Shown in pieces: positions 30,582 to 45,096 of a DNA stretch of 64,000 nucleotides. Numbering within the stretch: the first letter of the stretch is position 1; every line of letters begins with the position of its first letter. The notes beneath the pieces were generated by a model. It saw only the letters and a program-made list of their open reading frames with translations. It searched no databases and had not been told where the DNA came from. The stretch spans positions 62,001-126,000 of the forward strand of contig RCAB01000037.1 in assembly GCA_003640385.1 (NCBI GenBank), read 5' to 3'. The position numbers were made by a program, and so were the translations under genes. The stretch is from Setaria digitata (Eukaryota > Nematoda > Chromadorea > Rhabditida > Setariidae).

Positions 30582-32328
30582 GAAACTACTTCTGACATAC
30601 TCCTCTTATCTTTCATTGATAGACATTACACGTAATCGAAAATAACGTGCTACGCTGTGCGACGGAAACGTTTCCTAAACAACAGACTGAAAAAAAATTC
30701 AAAAAAAACAGCACTTAAACTACGACTCATATTTCCCTGGATTTTTTAAGATATTAAACACTTCAGCTTCTCCTAAACTCAAATTAATTATCTCCAACTT
30801 CGCAAATACTATCAGTTTTATTCCTTCAATGAAATAAATTGAGTACATGTGGTAATGGAATGCCCTTATCCAGCACACTCACATTCATATTCAGTTTTGC
30901 TCCTAAACTAATCAGAAAAGATCTAATTTCACTGTTGTGGATTGCGCAACCTATCCAAATATATCATGGGCTAGCCTTTTCAATTCCAGACCATACACTC
31001 GAGAAGTCGTCCTCACCAGAAAGCACATCTCAAAACGGCAAACAATCGAAGTCATTTATTTCGCAGTCGAGACTGAGCGTTAATTAATTTACAGTTCCCA
31101 GTCCGTTAAAAGATCACTGAACGGGAAACAGAAGAGTCCTACCTGCTGTCACCAACACACTGAAATACATCACCGGCGTGGCAAGCCATCCCCCACATCG
31201 CCCCTCACTGCGGGAGGTCGTTAAGTTTGCGACGTTGCAATAACATGATTGATTTTACAAAATTCCTTAGACAATTTCGAAATTCAAAAGTATATCCATT
31301 AGTTAGTTAGGAACTCAGTGACCCTTTCATTAGTGTCAAATGATTCACCGCTGAGAGAAATATTTAAGGAAATTTATAGATCATTAATATTTCCACATTA
31401 AATTATGGATTAAATACAATATATAGACTAAAGACTAGTAATATTTCAATCATCCACACGCCCAGTGGAAAATCACTTGAAAGGATATCGGCACTTTCTC
31501 AGAATTTCTTTGGAACGAACTCCACGTCTCTGCTATTCGCAGTCACAATACTCACATCATTATATAGCATAATGTATAATTTCTAAGTAGAACTAACTAT
31601 TGTGATTCTCTTTACTCTAAAANGGTCACAATACTCACATCATTATATAGCATAATATAATGTATAATTTCTAAGTAGAACTAACTATTGTGATTCTCTT
31701 TACTCTAAAAATTTTGACAAAGTTGCATAAACATTTCACAACCCAACGTATGAGTAATTAAATCAGATTAGATAATCAGAGCTATGTGGGAGTTCAAACA
31801 AATCAGAGATACAAATTCTCCATTACGAAGCAAACAGGAAATAAAACAGTAGTGTTTTTCTTAGTAGAAGAATTCAAACTCTTTTACTGCTCAGCAACAT
31901 CAGCTGAATGTGTAAAAAAAAAAATACTGACAGATTACTCCATTTCGCCACTGAAATGACTTGAGAGTTAACTGGTTCAAATTTTATGTAGTTATAGCGA
32001 AATGTCATACCTGGCTGGTTTCCATGAAAAAGCGCAAAATATATTGTACCATCTTATAACACTTTTTGAGTTTTTTCTAAGCAACAACCCAAAGAATTTT
32101 ATGATAATTCCCATCTTTGCAGATATGTGGAATGTAACCAAAGAAAAATTTATAAGGTATATGTGAATCATAATTACAGTAACAGAGCCAGAAAAGTAAA
32201 AAAATTAACTGTAAAATTAGGTGCAGTGATACAAAAAACGATTACTGATCATTTTAAACAGCTCTCGTAGAAGGCTGCGAGCCATGAAGAGCGATAAATT
32301 TATATATTAATATTAGCATTTCAATCAT
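30582..32328. other. Intergenic with an N-joined duplication
   Basis: Between PIG-A and the CIP2A-like gene. It contains a somewhat GC-richer patch around 31130-31230 and the duplication described separately at 31542-31710. No gene is seen. Confidence 0.5.
31542..31710. repeat. Tandem duplication flanking a single N
   Basis: About 81 bp (31542-31622) is repeated at 31625-31710 with a 5-bp ATAAT-type length difference; one undetermined base sits at 31623 between the copies. The near-identity and the lone N point to an assembly join of overlapping contig ends or allelic copies rather than a biological repeat. Confidence 0.8.
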
Positions 32329-35207
<2,879 letters not shown>

Positions 35208-36182
35208 CAGATCCAATTACTTGCAGACATTACTAAAATCTAAAAATTCTCGACCAACATAGTTTTACGCCGCCATGAAGTCTCGGTACGTAAAAACAAT
35301 GTAATTTTATGCCTTTCTATTTTGGGAAATTGCTGCTCTGAAGGAAAGCTAGTTAGTAATCTGAAAACTATAGACGGAAGTATCTTAATGATGAAATGCG
35401 AAGAATATAAGTTAAAAATATCTCACTGTTATCCCACTTCTCGTCTCATCTATTAAAAGGAATAGCTGGTAAAATTGCTGTTAATTTTTTTGAAACTTCC
35501 AGTAAATATTTATAACATATACTTAATATAAACCTCAAAAATACCTGCTAGCAATGCGCAGTGTATTAAATACGTCATTATTACCACAAAATAAAAGACA
35601 CTGATTCTTTCAATTCATTTGATAAGTAAAGATAGACAACAAAATATGCACAATACAGAAAAAAAAACCCAAATACAATAGCGTAATTAAATGATAAAAA
35701 CAAAAATCTCAAGGGAAGGGGGGAGGAAGGAAGGAAGGGGAAGATGGGAAAACCAAGCGCACACTTACACCGAACTTCCTCAAATTGAATTTTATTAGTT
35801 CCATGGGTAACAGTGAGAAACTAGAAGTGGAATGTGAGGTTAAAAGATCTGATAAATCAATCCTTTAATAAGCCTCCCTTCTATGGATACATCTTTCTTA
35901 ATACTATATAAAAAAGAAGCCCTAACTGCATACAACGAAAGTAATTCCCAGTCGATTAATAACACAGTTCTGGACTAAAGGCTTTTTTTTTCGGTTTTTC
36001 TTAATTTTCAAAGAGTAAAGAATAATATGAAAACAAACAATGAAGACTTCAATTTAAAATCGAGATCACAACTCCAGTTAAAAGTACATACAGATCCTCA
36101 CGTCGAGATTCTTTTTGGTGTGCTCTGAAACATTGGACACCCTCATGTACAGTTAAAAATACTTCACAAAAAGTTGCAATTA
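35208..36182. other. Intergenic THOC1 to PIG-A
   Basis: About 975 bp, AT-rich, with a GGAA-rich purine run near 35714-35750. No coding similarity is seen. The spacing would allow a loose operon in a filarial genome, but nothing in the sequence proves it. Confidence 0.5.
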
Positions 36183-38181
36183 TCAGTTAGCAGAAGACAA
36201 AAGACCAACCCCTCTAAAGACTTGTCCAACTTGCTCACTGAATAACTCAGCCATGAGTAAAACACTACTAATTCTTTTAACCGTTGCTGCTTTTCCCTCT
36301 TTCTGTCTCCAAGCTGTCAATATTCTTTGTGCTACCTTCAGTGGCTGAAACAAAAATAACAGTTTCGAACAAATTTAAACAGCTCCATGGAAATCCCCTA
36401 ATTTAAAAATGTGGTCAAAGAGAACAACAAATTATTATTAATTTATTGCTGTGCACACCTCTTCTTTTGCATCGGTCCTTTCTTTATTGACATTCATTAC
36501 ATCTGCTAACGTAGACCAGCTGCTTGCTAATAAAGGTGCCAGCTGTTCAATATGTGAATCTGTTAAAGCAGCAGATGGTTCGATATGTTCCTTCCTAAAA
36601 GATTTCTAAGATAACAAAATCATGGCAAAATTCTGAGCTAAGTAACGAAAAGTTACAAATAAAGGAAGAGTAGAATAACCATCTATTCTTTTAACTAACT
36701 AGTAACATATACAACAAGGAAGCTTTACTAACAATTATTACCAGACGTATTTTACACTGCAGCCTGAAATTTGGCTAGAATATAAGCAGTAAGTCCCTGA
36801 TAAGCATATTCAAATCAATAAAACCCTGGACGATATAGCCCAAGTAGCCTAGGAGATTACTTAGTACTTAGTTTGACATGAAAACAACATACAGTTATAG
36901 AGTTGAAGCACAGAAAGAAAAAAGATACACTAACAATTAAAATTCAAATGGAAGATAACAAAGAAAAGAACCCATTATGAACAGCAGTCGAAGCACTACC
37001 ACTGGCACTATTCATGGTTGTTTTGCTTTTCCCGTCATCTGTAAAACCTGGAATGCGATCTTTCAATTCCTGAAATGCCAAATATTTGTAAAATTCGTTT
37101 TCTTTTTCTCCAATTATAGAAATCGAAACGAAAAGATTTCCAAATTCATCGAGTGACTGAAATTTTTTTACGCTGTACACAACTTTTACTGATAAATGAA
37201 GTATTTACAAAATTATTTTCGGCTGAGTAATTATTATCTCTACAAATTAATTTAAAAAAATTACAGTAACTGACCGGAAAGTTAGTCGCAGTATGCTTGA
37301 TTACTTCTTCTAAAAATGGTCCCAAATTTGCTGTTACTTCATTTCTCTTTGATGGAGTCTGGAATACTTATAAAATAAAATGACTTAATAATATAGATAT
37401 CTTCATAAAGGTAACTTGAAAATAAGATCCTTCACAATACAGATATCAAAAAATAATGTACTTGAAAATACGATGTGCTTTGGGACATCAAAAGCCGTGA
37501 AGCTCTCCACTGAAATGATTCATTGTTAACCGATCTGAAAGGATTTTCGAATAATTTGAATCTATAGGAATACCTATAGATCCTATAATATATTTTTGCT
37601 ATTGCGACAATGTTTTCGCCGTACACTAGAATATTTCTTCTATAAAAAAGAATGAAGCATCGACGATACCTCATCTAAAATTACTGCATATGCATAATAA
37701 TATTAATTTGCTATTCTTTGCAAAAATTATCCTAATCATAAGATCAAAAAACTCGAAATATCCTGTTAAAAAAAATACTTGTATTGCTCTTCAACTAGCT
37801 GCTCTGGATCTAGCTCATCAAGCGGATCTTCAAGAAATGTAACCAACTTAGGTATAAAATTCCTGAAATACACAACAACATACCAAATCAGATTAAACAA
37901 ACAAATGTTGCACCTGCAATCTCGTAATCATAAATTTTAACAGTAAAAAATCAATATGACTTAAATCAGTCTAAATAATGAAAAGATATCAATCAATTAA
38001 GACTAGGAGCCACTTCTAAAATTATTGCTTGCAAATTTCACCTTTTTGAGTCTTCACAAGCTGACAACATGTCCGGATTGATATTCCATAGCTTTGTTAG
38101 CTCTGGATTGCCTAGGTCGAGTTTTGAAGGATCATATCTATTTCTGGGACGTCTACAAACAATATCAATGGAAAATTTTTT

Positions 38182-38221
<40 letters not shown>

Positions 38222-41200
38222 AAAAAATTTTATATATATATATATACATAAAGAAAATACCAAGCTTTGATATTAACATTGACATGACGAATAAGAATTT
38301 TTCATTATATATATAGTATGACGTCTTTCAAACTTCCCGCTTATGAGACCTCACTATAAAAAAAAACGCTAGTTAATAGAATAGCAGGACGGTGACCATA
38401 GAAAATGGAAGCCGCTACAAACCAAAGAGAGAGAGAGACAGAAAAATTGAGCCGAAGATTCTTTTACTAAGAAGAGCGTCTTTTATAATACTGTAAACAG
38501 AGAATAGACGAAACCTGCTCTATTCTGTTTTATTTTGGAAGAATTACTTTATACATAAGACCTGAATGAGAATTATTATTATGAAATTAACGAAGCGTGC
38601 CTTGTAATACGGTCCCAAGTTTAAACAATCGAACAAAACTGTAGGAGCTAACTTTTTAAAAACACTTGGTTTTTCTTTGTCCGCAAGTTGAGTATAATCG
38701 AGACAGCCTTTGTTCTTCCATTCAGACCATTCCTTTTCACGATGGAGAATTACCTAAATATAAACTAAGTAATAATCTTTCTTTCAAAAAAAATTTATAA
38801 ATCATGGACTAGTCACAACACACCTTTATAGCATCAGCGAAATGTGGTCCCTTCGGATGGGTCTCACGCAACAGTCGGAAGCATCTTTCAGTGGATTCAA
38901 TAATAAAACGTAATTGTTCATCGTTTAAAGTAAAGGACTTGCTGAAAAAATAAATATCGTAAATAAAAAAAAACATATACAAATAAAATAATAAATATCT
39001 ACAAGTACTGAAAGGTTTTCGCTAACTCCAAACAGTACACGATAAGGCCAAAAATCACCCAGAATAGGTTTTAAAAATTAGAAATTCAAGAAGATCGAAA
39101 TAGATTACTCTTTAAATTTAATGTCGGAAACTAAATACTGATAGAGGATAAGGCACTGTACGAGAAAGTAACGTCGAAACTGAGAGTCATTCAACTGCAA
39201 CTGCAGTAACTGAAAAAAAATACTTTGAATGAATTTATAATCTTATTTCTAAAAACAGAACACCTGCATCTTTAATCAAGATTAAACACAAGAAAAAAAA
39301 AAAAAGGATTGGAACCGATAAAAATATAAATTACCTTTTGACTAGTTAAATACTTTGCAAAATAGATGTCTTCATCTCCGTCAGTCTTCGAGGTTGAAGG
39401 AATAATGGCAAATTCATCATTAGAATTTTCCTAAACGATAGTGTGAGAAATCTTTGTTCCAGAAACAGAAAAAAATTTGAAGCAAATTTTTTCTCCAATG
39501 AAAAACTGGATATTAAAATTCTAGAAAGATGAAAATAAATGATCTAGGCAGAACATACTAACATAATTCGTTTAAAAAGTTAACAAAATCACAAAGAAAG
39601 AGAATGAAAATAAACCTGTTTCAAGCGTTCTCTTTTCGAGCCTTCTTCATGGCAAGTAGAGGATTCCAGTTTATGACTCGAAAATATGTTGAGTACCTCG
39701 GTTGTGTTCTGTGAAAGAACATTTGTTTGGTTCAACATTTTTGTAAAAAACGTTACCCGATATTCTCCCCCCTATTACGAAGCGAAGCAGAATCATTGAA
39801 ACAAATTATGCACCTGCTGAAACGTCCTCCACTTCGATTTTTCAAAACATGTTGCTGGTGAAGAGAAGAATGACTGTAGTTGCCAGAATTTCGCATAAAG
39901 TGTATAGTCCACCGGAATTTCTCTTAAAAATTGCATGAAATAAAAAGATCACGTTATTTCCGACCATGACTCTAATTAACAAGAAAATACACAACGAGCA
40001 TTTTAAAGAAAAAAACGTAACGAAGTATCACAAGAATTCAGAACTGAAAAAGAAAAAAAAAAAAAGAAAGAAAAAAAAGAATTTATGAGAACAAATACCG
40101 TTCACTTATTTCGCCCACTTCCATAATGTCGTTGTCCTCTGTTAAATTTACATCAACAGCAAGATAAGAATCAGTCTAAAGATTTATAAAATGCAGGTTA
40201 AATTAGTCGAAGAAAAATTTGGCTTTCGTAAATCAATCTATTAATGCCATTCTGTAACTGAATTAGTGGAATGAAAGAAAAGCATCAAATGGATAAAAGA
40301 ACAAACATTTACCGTATCATATTTGGTGATATTGCCCAGGTTAAAATGGCTAACAAGATTCAAGCCAGATTTTTCACATAAAGGTAATGCATGCGCCAAT
40401 AAAACTAATATCCGACCACAAAAACTCGTATCCACTGTTCTTGAAAGACGCTTTAGCAAATCATTGCACATCCGTAATATCATATTTTTGCATGGCTCGT
40501 AGAAAGTACTCTGGAAACTAAGAAGTCTAAATGTGAAAACAAATTCTACTCAGGTTAAATTGCTGTGCTCAGTGATATTTTTTACCTGACTTTACTATTT
40601 TGCGACGAAGGTGAAGGGCATATTTCTAATACAACGGTAATATAAGTTGGCTAAAACCAATACCAGTCATAATTCCGACTAAATGTCTATAAAAGATGCT
40701 TCAGCATATCGTCATAACCTATTTTAAAAGATTAGAAAACTACTGTGCACCATTTTCCACCGTGGTAGGCTGTCTTCAACAATAACAAAAAGCTCTTCGC
40801 AACGTTTGACTGGGCTGACATCAAATACATCTTGCATAACAGCAACGGTAGTTCCTTTGGCACAAAAATCTGTAAAATAAAGATGACTCTGAAATGATTA
40901 AATCCCTAAATCAAAAAACAATTGTTACGAAAAAAAAAAGCGTGCACAAAGAGGACTTCCTATAAGTCATCTAAACGACTACCTTCTTTAGCAGCTTGAA
41001 ATGTAACTGTCAACAGCTGCCTCAAAAGATTTTCCTGCTCATTATCCGTACACTGTGCAATTTCAAAAGCTTTCCGATGTATGGCATTCTCAATTGTTAA
41101 TCTAATCACTTCAGCAGCACACCTGAAATTTCTCTATTTTAGCATCCTTTTTTTAGCCTATTTACGGTTTAATGCTGACAGGAGAAAAGTTCAAACAGGT

Positions 41201-41395
41201 CCAATCACTAATCAGACGTTGTCAGTTGAAAAACAAAGTAATCTAAGCCTTATTTGGTATCCTTCGTTACAGATTTTTTAGCACATTATCGACAGCCGAA
41301 AAGATTTTGTTCAAAGTAATTTACCCATCATCTTTCATTCTTTTGTAAGCTGCTTTGATTTGCTCAAATTCCAACGCAAAGACTGCTTTATCCAT
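36183..41395 (-). CDS. thoc-1: THO complex subunit 1 (THOC1/HPR1)
   Basis: Subunit of THO/TREX, which couples transcription to mRNP assembly and export and limits R-loops. Eighteen exons join in phase to 656 residues (human 657): 41325-41395, 40983-41122, 40751-40869, 40313-40510, 40099-40175, 39814-39922, 39616-39708, 39335-39430, 39109-39209, 38824-38941, 38653-38753, 38042-38152, 37779-37862, 37462-37534, 37275-37358, 36972-37069, 36459-36594, 36183-36344. Landmarks: STFYEPCKNMILRMCNDLL, FCGRILVLLAHALPL, EKSGLNLVSHFNL, PVDYTLYAKFWQLQ, IYFAKYLTSQK, NNESFQWRASRLL, and a C-terminal death-domain-like segment beginning near ERTDAKEE and PLKVAQRILTAWRQ. The start codon follows a TTTCTTTTCAG tract by a few bases, suggesting trans-splicing. 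No broken exon. Confidence 0.96.
38172..38231. repeat. Perfect 60-bp AT palindrome in a THOC1 intron
   Basis: The arms AAAATTTTTTTGTTTT and AAAACAAAAAAATTTT enclose an alternating TA run and pair without mismatch over the whole 60 bp (centre about 38201.5). It lies in the THOC1 intron between the exons at 38653-38753 and 38042-38152; a further TA run follows to about 38246. It could extrude as a cruciform or form a hairpin in the pre-mRNA. Confidence 0.85.
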
Positions 41396-43201
41396 GAAGC
41401 TGAAAAGAAAAAGAATTTCATAAACAAATTACTATTTTTACCTTCAATCGAACAAATTCGCATCTGAAACAGTGTTTCTCTTACTATTTCTCATTATACT
41501 GACTTTCAAATCCCAACATAAGTTATTTCATTTCCTAAGCAAGAAAAAGTGGATAGTTGGTTAATTTTAGCAATTCTAATTTGTGTAGTAGCGGTTAACG
41601 TCTCATTCTTCCACTTACTGCTGCGTTCAGATGTCAGAAAATGCACTGACTAACACAATAACACTCAGGTGTGTAGAAGGAAGTCAGACAGGTGCACCTC
41701 TCAGCGAGTAGTCGGTCTAAAGTCGACACTTTCATAAGACCTATTTCATATGTGACAGTCTTTCTACCCATATCACCATACTACATGGCAATCTATTTAC
41801 TACTTAGGATATCACAACTGGTTCCACACAAAAATTCCGATGGATACGTAAATTAAACTAACTCATCTCAACGTCCACCTCATCAATCTAATCCTGAACC
41901 CATCATCCACACACTGTGTCCTCTTGAATGATGAAATGCGTTGCATATCTATTCTATGATTCGAAGTGTGAAACGAAAGGAACTCCTGTGACACTTATGA
42001 TGACGAGCGATGATAACGCAGTAGTGGAGAGTTGACCGTCCAAGGGATATGAAGTAAGGGTCTAATCAAGCAAAGTGTGAAGTGGCCGACTGATAGACTG
42101 GTCCATCGAGAATATATGTTGTGATGCTAAGGAAGCGACCATTTTTATTCCATCTTATGGAAGATTTTTTCTGAGACATTCTGTGCTTGTGGTTTGAATT
42201 ACTTTAAAAGAATTTGTGAAATTTTGAACTTTCTGCAAACTTCTGCCAAGTACGAAGTACTGTCTTTATTTATTAGAAAAATAAGCTGAAAGAAATAGAA
42301 AATGATTGATGCGTCTGCACAGTCATGATAAGCAGGAGAAGGACAGTATCTTGGTGAGTCCGGAAGTCAGACTTATGTTTCTGTAATTCAGCCGGAAAAA
42401 GAACAAATCACCTAAAATCTCTTATCAAGTATTTCCGACAAAGATGACTGCTGCTAATAAGATCGAAAATCCAGTATTTATTAATTTTTGATTGGTCAGT
42501 CAACAGCGTTGCCACTTTACCTGTGCACTGTAAGCTTTACAAATTCTGTTCATATGGGATATGAATATCTTCTTTTATTTCAGGCTGCACAAATCCCAAA
42601 TTTTAATTGTGAAATGTGATGAAACTTTAGGAGAAATGGAATATGATCTCATAAATTCCATTCTTTATAGCGTCAATCATTACTTCTGATCTGAATTTCA
42701 ACAGTACTGGCAAGGAAGTGATAGTAATTCACAGTAGAATAATGCTTGCAGAAGAATATTTTTGTTAATAATTTTTAAAACTAGTTCAAATCAAATTTTT
42801 CTTCGCTGGAAAGAAAAAGAGAAAATTCGGTTTCGAAAGCGGATCATCTTTGATAAATTCAGAAAAGTCTGTTATTGTTAGTTTCAGAAGAGAATACATA
42901 TTTTCACAACTTCAGTGTTTGTTTCCGACCTGAAATACAACGATATATCCGAAAGGCAATGGGTTTAATTATTTTAAACTGGTCAAGCACAAACTTTCTC
43001 CTCCTTTTAATTTAATACTTCTTTCCTGCTTCATAATTTCTTCTGTTTTGGGCTGCATTTATTCAACTCTTATGTGCTACCTTCCTGCCCGCTTCTTCTA
43101 CTTATGCTTTATTTTCTGACTTTCATATTTAATTAAAGCTTGGTTTTAACAGCTTCAGATTTTAGAAATATTAATTATTAGAATGCTCTGATTTTTAGAC
43201 A
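41396..43201. other. Intergenic, THOC1 upstream region
   Basis: Contains a TTTCTTTTCAG tract just upstream of the THOC1 ATG (AG at 41400-41401 on the minus strand), a candidate trans-splice acceptor. The rest, including a mildly GC-richer stretch at about 41600-42120, shows no coding similarity. Confidence 0.45.
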
Positions 43202-45096
43202 TTAATCAAATGAAAGCAGATACTGACGATTGGAGATTTCGTTGATCACCTCACTCGCCATCACTTCTATTTGTGGATCCAGATTCAAATAATCAACTTT
43301 TATACGACCTGGTTCATCTTCAATTGTCTTGCCTCTTCAATGAATGAATGCATTTAGTAAGGAAGTATAAAATGAGAGATTAATAAATAACTAATGAAAT
43401 TTAGCATTTTAAGGGGTACAGATAAAAAGTTTGAAACTAGGAGTGCTTCTGTTACCTTTATGAGTAAGTTTGATTTACTTATTCTCACCGAATCTTCTTG
43501 ATTATTCTGCTAAATCTTCGATGTGCACAAGAAAATTTCAAGTTTCAAAATATGCATTCATTACTACTCAAATGAAATGCTTTCTATCGCATGCGTGTTG
43601 ATGGAATAGAACAACAAGCTAATTTCTTTTAAAATTAGCACTACTACTGATGGAAGGTGAAAGTTTTTCAAAAATTTAAATTCAAAACAAACATCGGTCT
43701 TCCGTAATTCGTGATTGATTTTCTTGTTGTTCGTGTCATATACCCATCACCTGAAACGTCCACGAACGATGGCCTTTCGTACGATGTGAAAATGTTGCTC
43801 CTTCCTTCTTAAATTTCAAATTTAAACAATCAAAAGCGTATTAGCGATAGATAGTTATGTGTTTTACATATCTTTTGTCAGTGATCGTTAACCAACCGAT
43901 CAGTACCGGAATTCGGTCCTGCAGCTAAAGTTGCCACTATGTCTAAAAATTATATGTAAAAATTTAAACTAATTAGTTTGAAACAAGCAGAAATTATCGA
44001 TTTATCTCGGAAGTCGGATTAAAATATCGTGAGGAAATGATGAGAGTGATTAGAAGGAATGATTTTACAGAAGACGACGAGATGTCTCTATTAATCTTTT
44101 CGGAATTTCCTTCTGAATAAAAGAGATCCGATCTGTACGGATTCCTTACAACAGAAAGTGGAAAAGTTGCCTGTGTATTGAGTGTTGGTACCATCTCCGC
44201 CGACTGTCGCGGGTCTTCCATACTTGGTGTATGGAGGCCTCCGCAGAAATATCTCGTGCTGTCGAAATTCCTTTGGAACAGGTATTTCCCTTACTGTACC
44301 TTGGGAAGCAACAAAATTTCGCCCAAACTTCACTGTATGGATTGGCACTTGTATTCGGAACCCTCTATTAAAGTCTTCACTTGAAATGCTGCCAATCACC
44401 TCATCTTCAATTTTTTCATACTTTAATTTCAAATTAATCGTATTTGCATGAACTTTTCCTCCATCAAGTAGCCTTATAATTAATGAGTGCTACTATGTTG
44501 ATCTGAAAGTATATGTAGCATTTACCCTGCAAGAAGAAAATCTAAAAGAATCCCATTGTATCATATTTCCAAACTCCGGATGGATGGATTCCGGATGATT
44601 TAAAAATCCCTAATATCACTCCTTACAGTGAAGTTTCCTATTAGATGATTAAAGTTAGAAATCGTTTTACAGGATGCAGTTGCCGACTGGATCTGATGTT
44701 TAGGGCCTTTCTTTGGTTCCGGGAGGCAGCAAAATGAAATGATGCCATTTGCACCACTTCTCGGAAGTAGTCTCGACTTTGACGAAAAAGTATATTCTTG
44801 TCTTTTCAATCTGAATCCTTTACTTTTTAGTTTATGGCATAGACATGATATTAAATTTTTACTCTATTTCAGCAGATATGGAAAAGTTAATTATGCATTT
44901 CAAAAAAATCTTTTTCTCTAAGTTTTTGCAAATTTTAAAAGCAGTTTTATTTTAATTCATTCGGTAGTCTTTTCGTATATGAAAAAAATAAAAAATAAAT
45001 AAATTTCTACCTGACGGCCGGTGAGTTCTCCTTGTTTGGAATTGCCCAGACGGTGGAAATGACTATTGTGAATAACAAAAATCTTGATGTCAACAT
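43202..45096 (-). CDS. Secreted protein of no recognised family
   Basis: Five exons join in phase to 251 residues: 45011-45096, 44627-44810, 44192-44489, 43751-43807, 43202-43332. The first exon is a clear signal peptide, MLTSRFLLFTIVISTVWA (1-18). A dibasic RLKR (29-32) follows, which could be a furin-type propeptide site. The mature part has CCLPEPKKGPKHQ, a charged IINLKLKY-like strand region with YEKIEDEVIGS, FRIQVPIHTVKFGRNF, and a C-terminal YLNLDPQIEVMASEV. Only three cysteines are seen after the signal peptide. No domain is recognised; a beta-rich extracellular fold is a guess. Exon 1 to exon 2 is the firmest part. The acceptor of exon 3 (ACATAGTAG) and the exon 3/4 junction were chosen because they alone keep the frame open. 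An alternative donor at 44150 would extend exon 3 but leads to a stop. Confidence 0.65.

Noticed and set aside
40600..40655. Possible extra THOC1 exon beginning PTYITVVLEI
   Set aside because: Direct joining of 40751 to 40510 gives WKMSTFYEPCKN, which matches the family without a gap.
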